Shown: positions 4,717 to 6,169 of the stretch, piece after piece
Numbering within the stretch: the first letter of the stretch is position 1
Layout: each line of letters opens with the position of its first letter
Assembly (NCBI GenBank): GCA_019423445.1
Contig: JAHZBJ010000021.1
Location: forward strand, 1-6,169
DNA: 6,169 bases
Reading direction: 5' to 3'
Source of the DNA: Oscillospiraceae bacterium
Lineage (GTDB): Bacteria > Bacillota > Clostridia > Oscillospirales > Ruminococcaceae
Program-made: the position numbers and the translations under genes
Notes under the pieces: generated by a model
The model's database searches: none
Told to the model about the DNA's origin: nothing
What the model saw: only the letters and a program-made list of their open reading frames with translations

Positions 4717-6169
4717 TTGAGTTGGCTATTTGAATTTTTCGACATACTCACCGGATTGGGCTGGATGGTGGTGACCCCGGTGTTTATCGCGTTCTGCGGA
4801 AAGGCCGTGGGAATGCGTTTTGGGACAGCCCTGCGCTGCGGCATCCGCACTTCGGCGTCCCTGATCGGTATCACCCTCATTATCAACCGCTTGGGGAGCA
4901 ACCTGGCTACAGCGGTGGCGGATATGGCGTCCCAGCACCAGTTGACGGCGGAAGTGGCGGATGCGGGCTGGAACGCCTCGGTGGTGATTGCCTCGGCCTC
5001 CCGGATTTCCGCGTGGATCTTCCCCATGTATATCATCATCAACTGGGTTATGCTGCTGGCCCAGGCTACCCGCACCCTGAACTTGGACCTGTGGAATTTC
5101 TGGCATGTGGCCTTTATGGGCGCTTTGGTCCAGAACCTCACCGGCAGTGTTGTCAATGGGATGATCGCGGCGGGGGTCCTGACAGTGGTGCTGTTGGTAT
5201 TGGCGGACCAGGCCGCCCCGGCCTTGGAGCGGTATTGCCAGGCTCCCGGGGTCTCGGTGGCCCAGGGATTCGCGGCTTCGGCGGTGCCCTTTGCCCTCCT
5301 GGCTAAAAAGCTGGTGGACCTGGTGCCAGGCCGTCCACGGCTGGTGCTGGAGCGGGGGGTGAACCCCAGGAGCCCCTTTGCCTCCCCCACGGCTTGGTGC
5401 TGCGTGCTGGGGGTTGTCATTGGGGTTCTGGCTGGCCGGGATGTCTATGGCGTCTGCCAGCTGGCCATCACTTTTGGGGCTATGGCGTTTCTGGCTCCTT
5501 ATGTGGGACAGGCCCTCACCGATTCCATCTCCCCGGTGGCGGAGCACATTTCCGTTTTTTGCCGGGATAAGCTGAAGATCAAGGGACATTTTTATCTGGG
5601 TCTTTCTTCTTCCTGCACCTTGGGTAATGGTACCTCCCTGGTGGTGACTTTGATGGCGGCCCTGGCCATGACCTTTATGGCGGGAATCCTCCCGGGGAAC
5701 CGTTTCCTGGTCCAGGGAGATATTGTGATGCTTCCATATTTTATTGGGATTATCGTGGCCATCTGCCACGGAGATCTGATCCGGAGCCTTCTTGCCAGTC
5801 TGGCTTCCGCCGCGGTGATGCTCTGGTGCGCCTCCGGTCTGGCGGAGCTGTTCACCATGGGGGCCTCCACTGTCAGCCCCGAGTTCTACGGAGAAATGGG
5901 GACCATCGCAAACCTCAGCGACGGCGGCAACCCTCTGACTTGGCTGGCAGTCCAGGGAGGAAGTTACGGTGTCGCCGGGATGGCGCTGCTGGTAGTGGCA
6001 GCGGTGGTGCTGGCGGTGTGGAACCGCAACCGCATTGTCCGGGGGGCTGATGCCCACCATTACAGCCGGCGCAAGCCCCGGCACGGAAGCCATCCTGTTG
6101 AGGAGGGCTCCTCCCACAGTGCTGGGGAGGAGGCTCCTCAGGCTCCGGCGGAGGAGACTTCTCGGGAGA
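4717..6169 (+). CDS. PTS EIIC component, galactitol (GatC-like) family permease, 3' end beyond window
   Basis: From TTG at 4717 the frame is open for 484 codons to the right edge with no stop. The protein is very hydrophobic with roughly ten membrane segments and matches remembered E. coli GatC features in order: GLGWMVVTPVF near 13-23, DAGW at 82-85 (GatC DVGW), DLWNFWHVAFMGAL at 124-137 (GatC VDIWNIWHMTFTGAL), GVLAGRD at 236-242 (GatC GILAGYD), HGDLIRSL near 351-358, and GGNPLTWLAVQ at 403-413 (GatC GGSPITWLLIQ). EIIC proteins form the sugar channel of phosphotransferase systems and normally work with EIIA and EIIB, which carry the phosphate. Neither is visible here. The substrate cannot be told from sequence; galactitol is only the family name. 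After the last helix (about 434) comes a tail of about 50 residues, first Arg/His-rich then Glu/Ala/Ser/Pro-rich, which may be a disordered end or a linker to a further domain. It has its own promoter. Confidence 0.88.
   Translation, partial: MSWLFEFFDILTGLGWMVVTPVFIAFCGKAVGMRFGTALRCGIRTSASLIGITLIINRLGSNLATAVADMASQHQLTAEVADAGWNASVVIASASRISAWIFPMYIIINWVMLLAQATRTLNLDLWNFWHVAFMGALVQNLTGSVVNGMIAAGVLTVVLLVLADQAAPALERYCQAPGVSVAQGFAASAVPFALLAKKLVDLVPGRPRLVLERGVNPRSPFASPTAWCCVLGVVIGVLAGRDVYGVCQLAITFGAMAFLAPYVGQALTDSISPVAEHISVFCRDKLKIKGHFYLGLSSSCTLGNGTSLVVTLMAALAMTFMAGILPGNRFLVQGDIVMLPYFIGIIVAICHGDLIRSLLASLASAAVMLWCASGLAELFTMGASTVSPEFYGEMGTIANLSDGGNPLTWLAVQGGSYGVAGMALLVVAAVVLAVWNRNRIVRGADAHHYSRRKPRHGSHPVEEGSSHSAGEEAPQAPAEETSRE

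Noticed and set aside
4446..4733. Plus-strand frame with a zinc-ribbon-like CRRCG motif
   Set aside because: No ribosome binding site before its ATG, and it runs across the promoter and ribosome binding site of the GatC-like gene; the Cys pair is probably chance.
4726..6117. 463-codon open frame on the minus strand
   Set aside because: It is antisense to the GatC-like gene, which shows family motifs in order and a good promoter and ribosome binding site. The minus translation is His/Gln/Gly-rich with no domain.

Overview
The window looks like chromosomal DNA of a moderately GC-rich Gram-positive bacterium, most likely a gut-type clostridium (Oscillospiraceae-like; inference). The reasons are strong AGGAGG-type ribosome binding sites, a sortase next to a sorting-signal surface protein, Cna B-type adhesin domains, and GC-rich codon use. 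No mobile element, CRISPR array, tRNA or rRNA was found.

Left part (1-3630), plus strand: a two-gene surface-protein unit. The first gene runs in from the left edge. It encodes the last 985 residues of a large wall-anchored protein made of tandem Cna B-like domains, ending in a poly-Gly linker, an IPETG sorting motif, a membrane helix and a basic tail. Its 3' end overlaps a sortase gene by 23 bp, and the sortase ribosome binding site lies inside the adhesin's last codons. The sortase is the obvious candidate to attach the adhesin to the wall or polymerise it. A strong hairpin with T/A tracts on both sides closes the unit.

Middle (3631-4446): a 249-bp AT-richer spacer (about 41% G+C in its core) with no convincing gene. 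It is followed on the minus strand by a very GC-rich gene for a 188-residue secreted or membrane-anchored Pro/Ala-rich protein of unknown function. This gene converges on the sortase unit, and the hairpin at 3599-3630 can terminate transcription from both sides.

Right part (4447-6169): a 270-bp divergent intergenic region holds a good plus-strand promoter, a weaker minus-strand promoter flanked by 9-bp direct repeats 21 bp apart, and a small dyad. Downstream is a plus-strand membrane protein of the galactitol-type PTS EIIC (GatC-like) family. It starts at TTG and is still open at the right edge after 484 codons. No EIIA or EIIB gene is visible beside it. It carries an unusual charged C-terminal tail.

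The most interesting points are the adhesin array, whose domains shorten towards the membrane, the RBS embedded in the sorting-signal tail, the direct repeats around the minus promoter, and the apparently solitary GatC-like permease.
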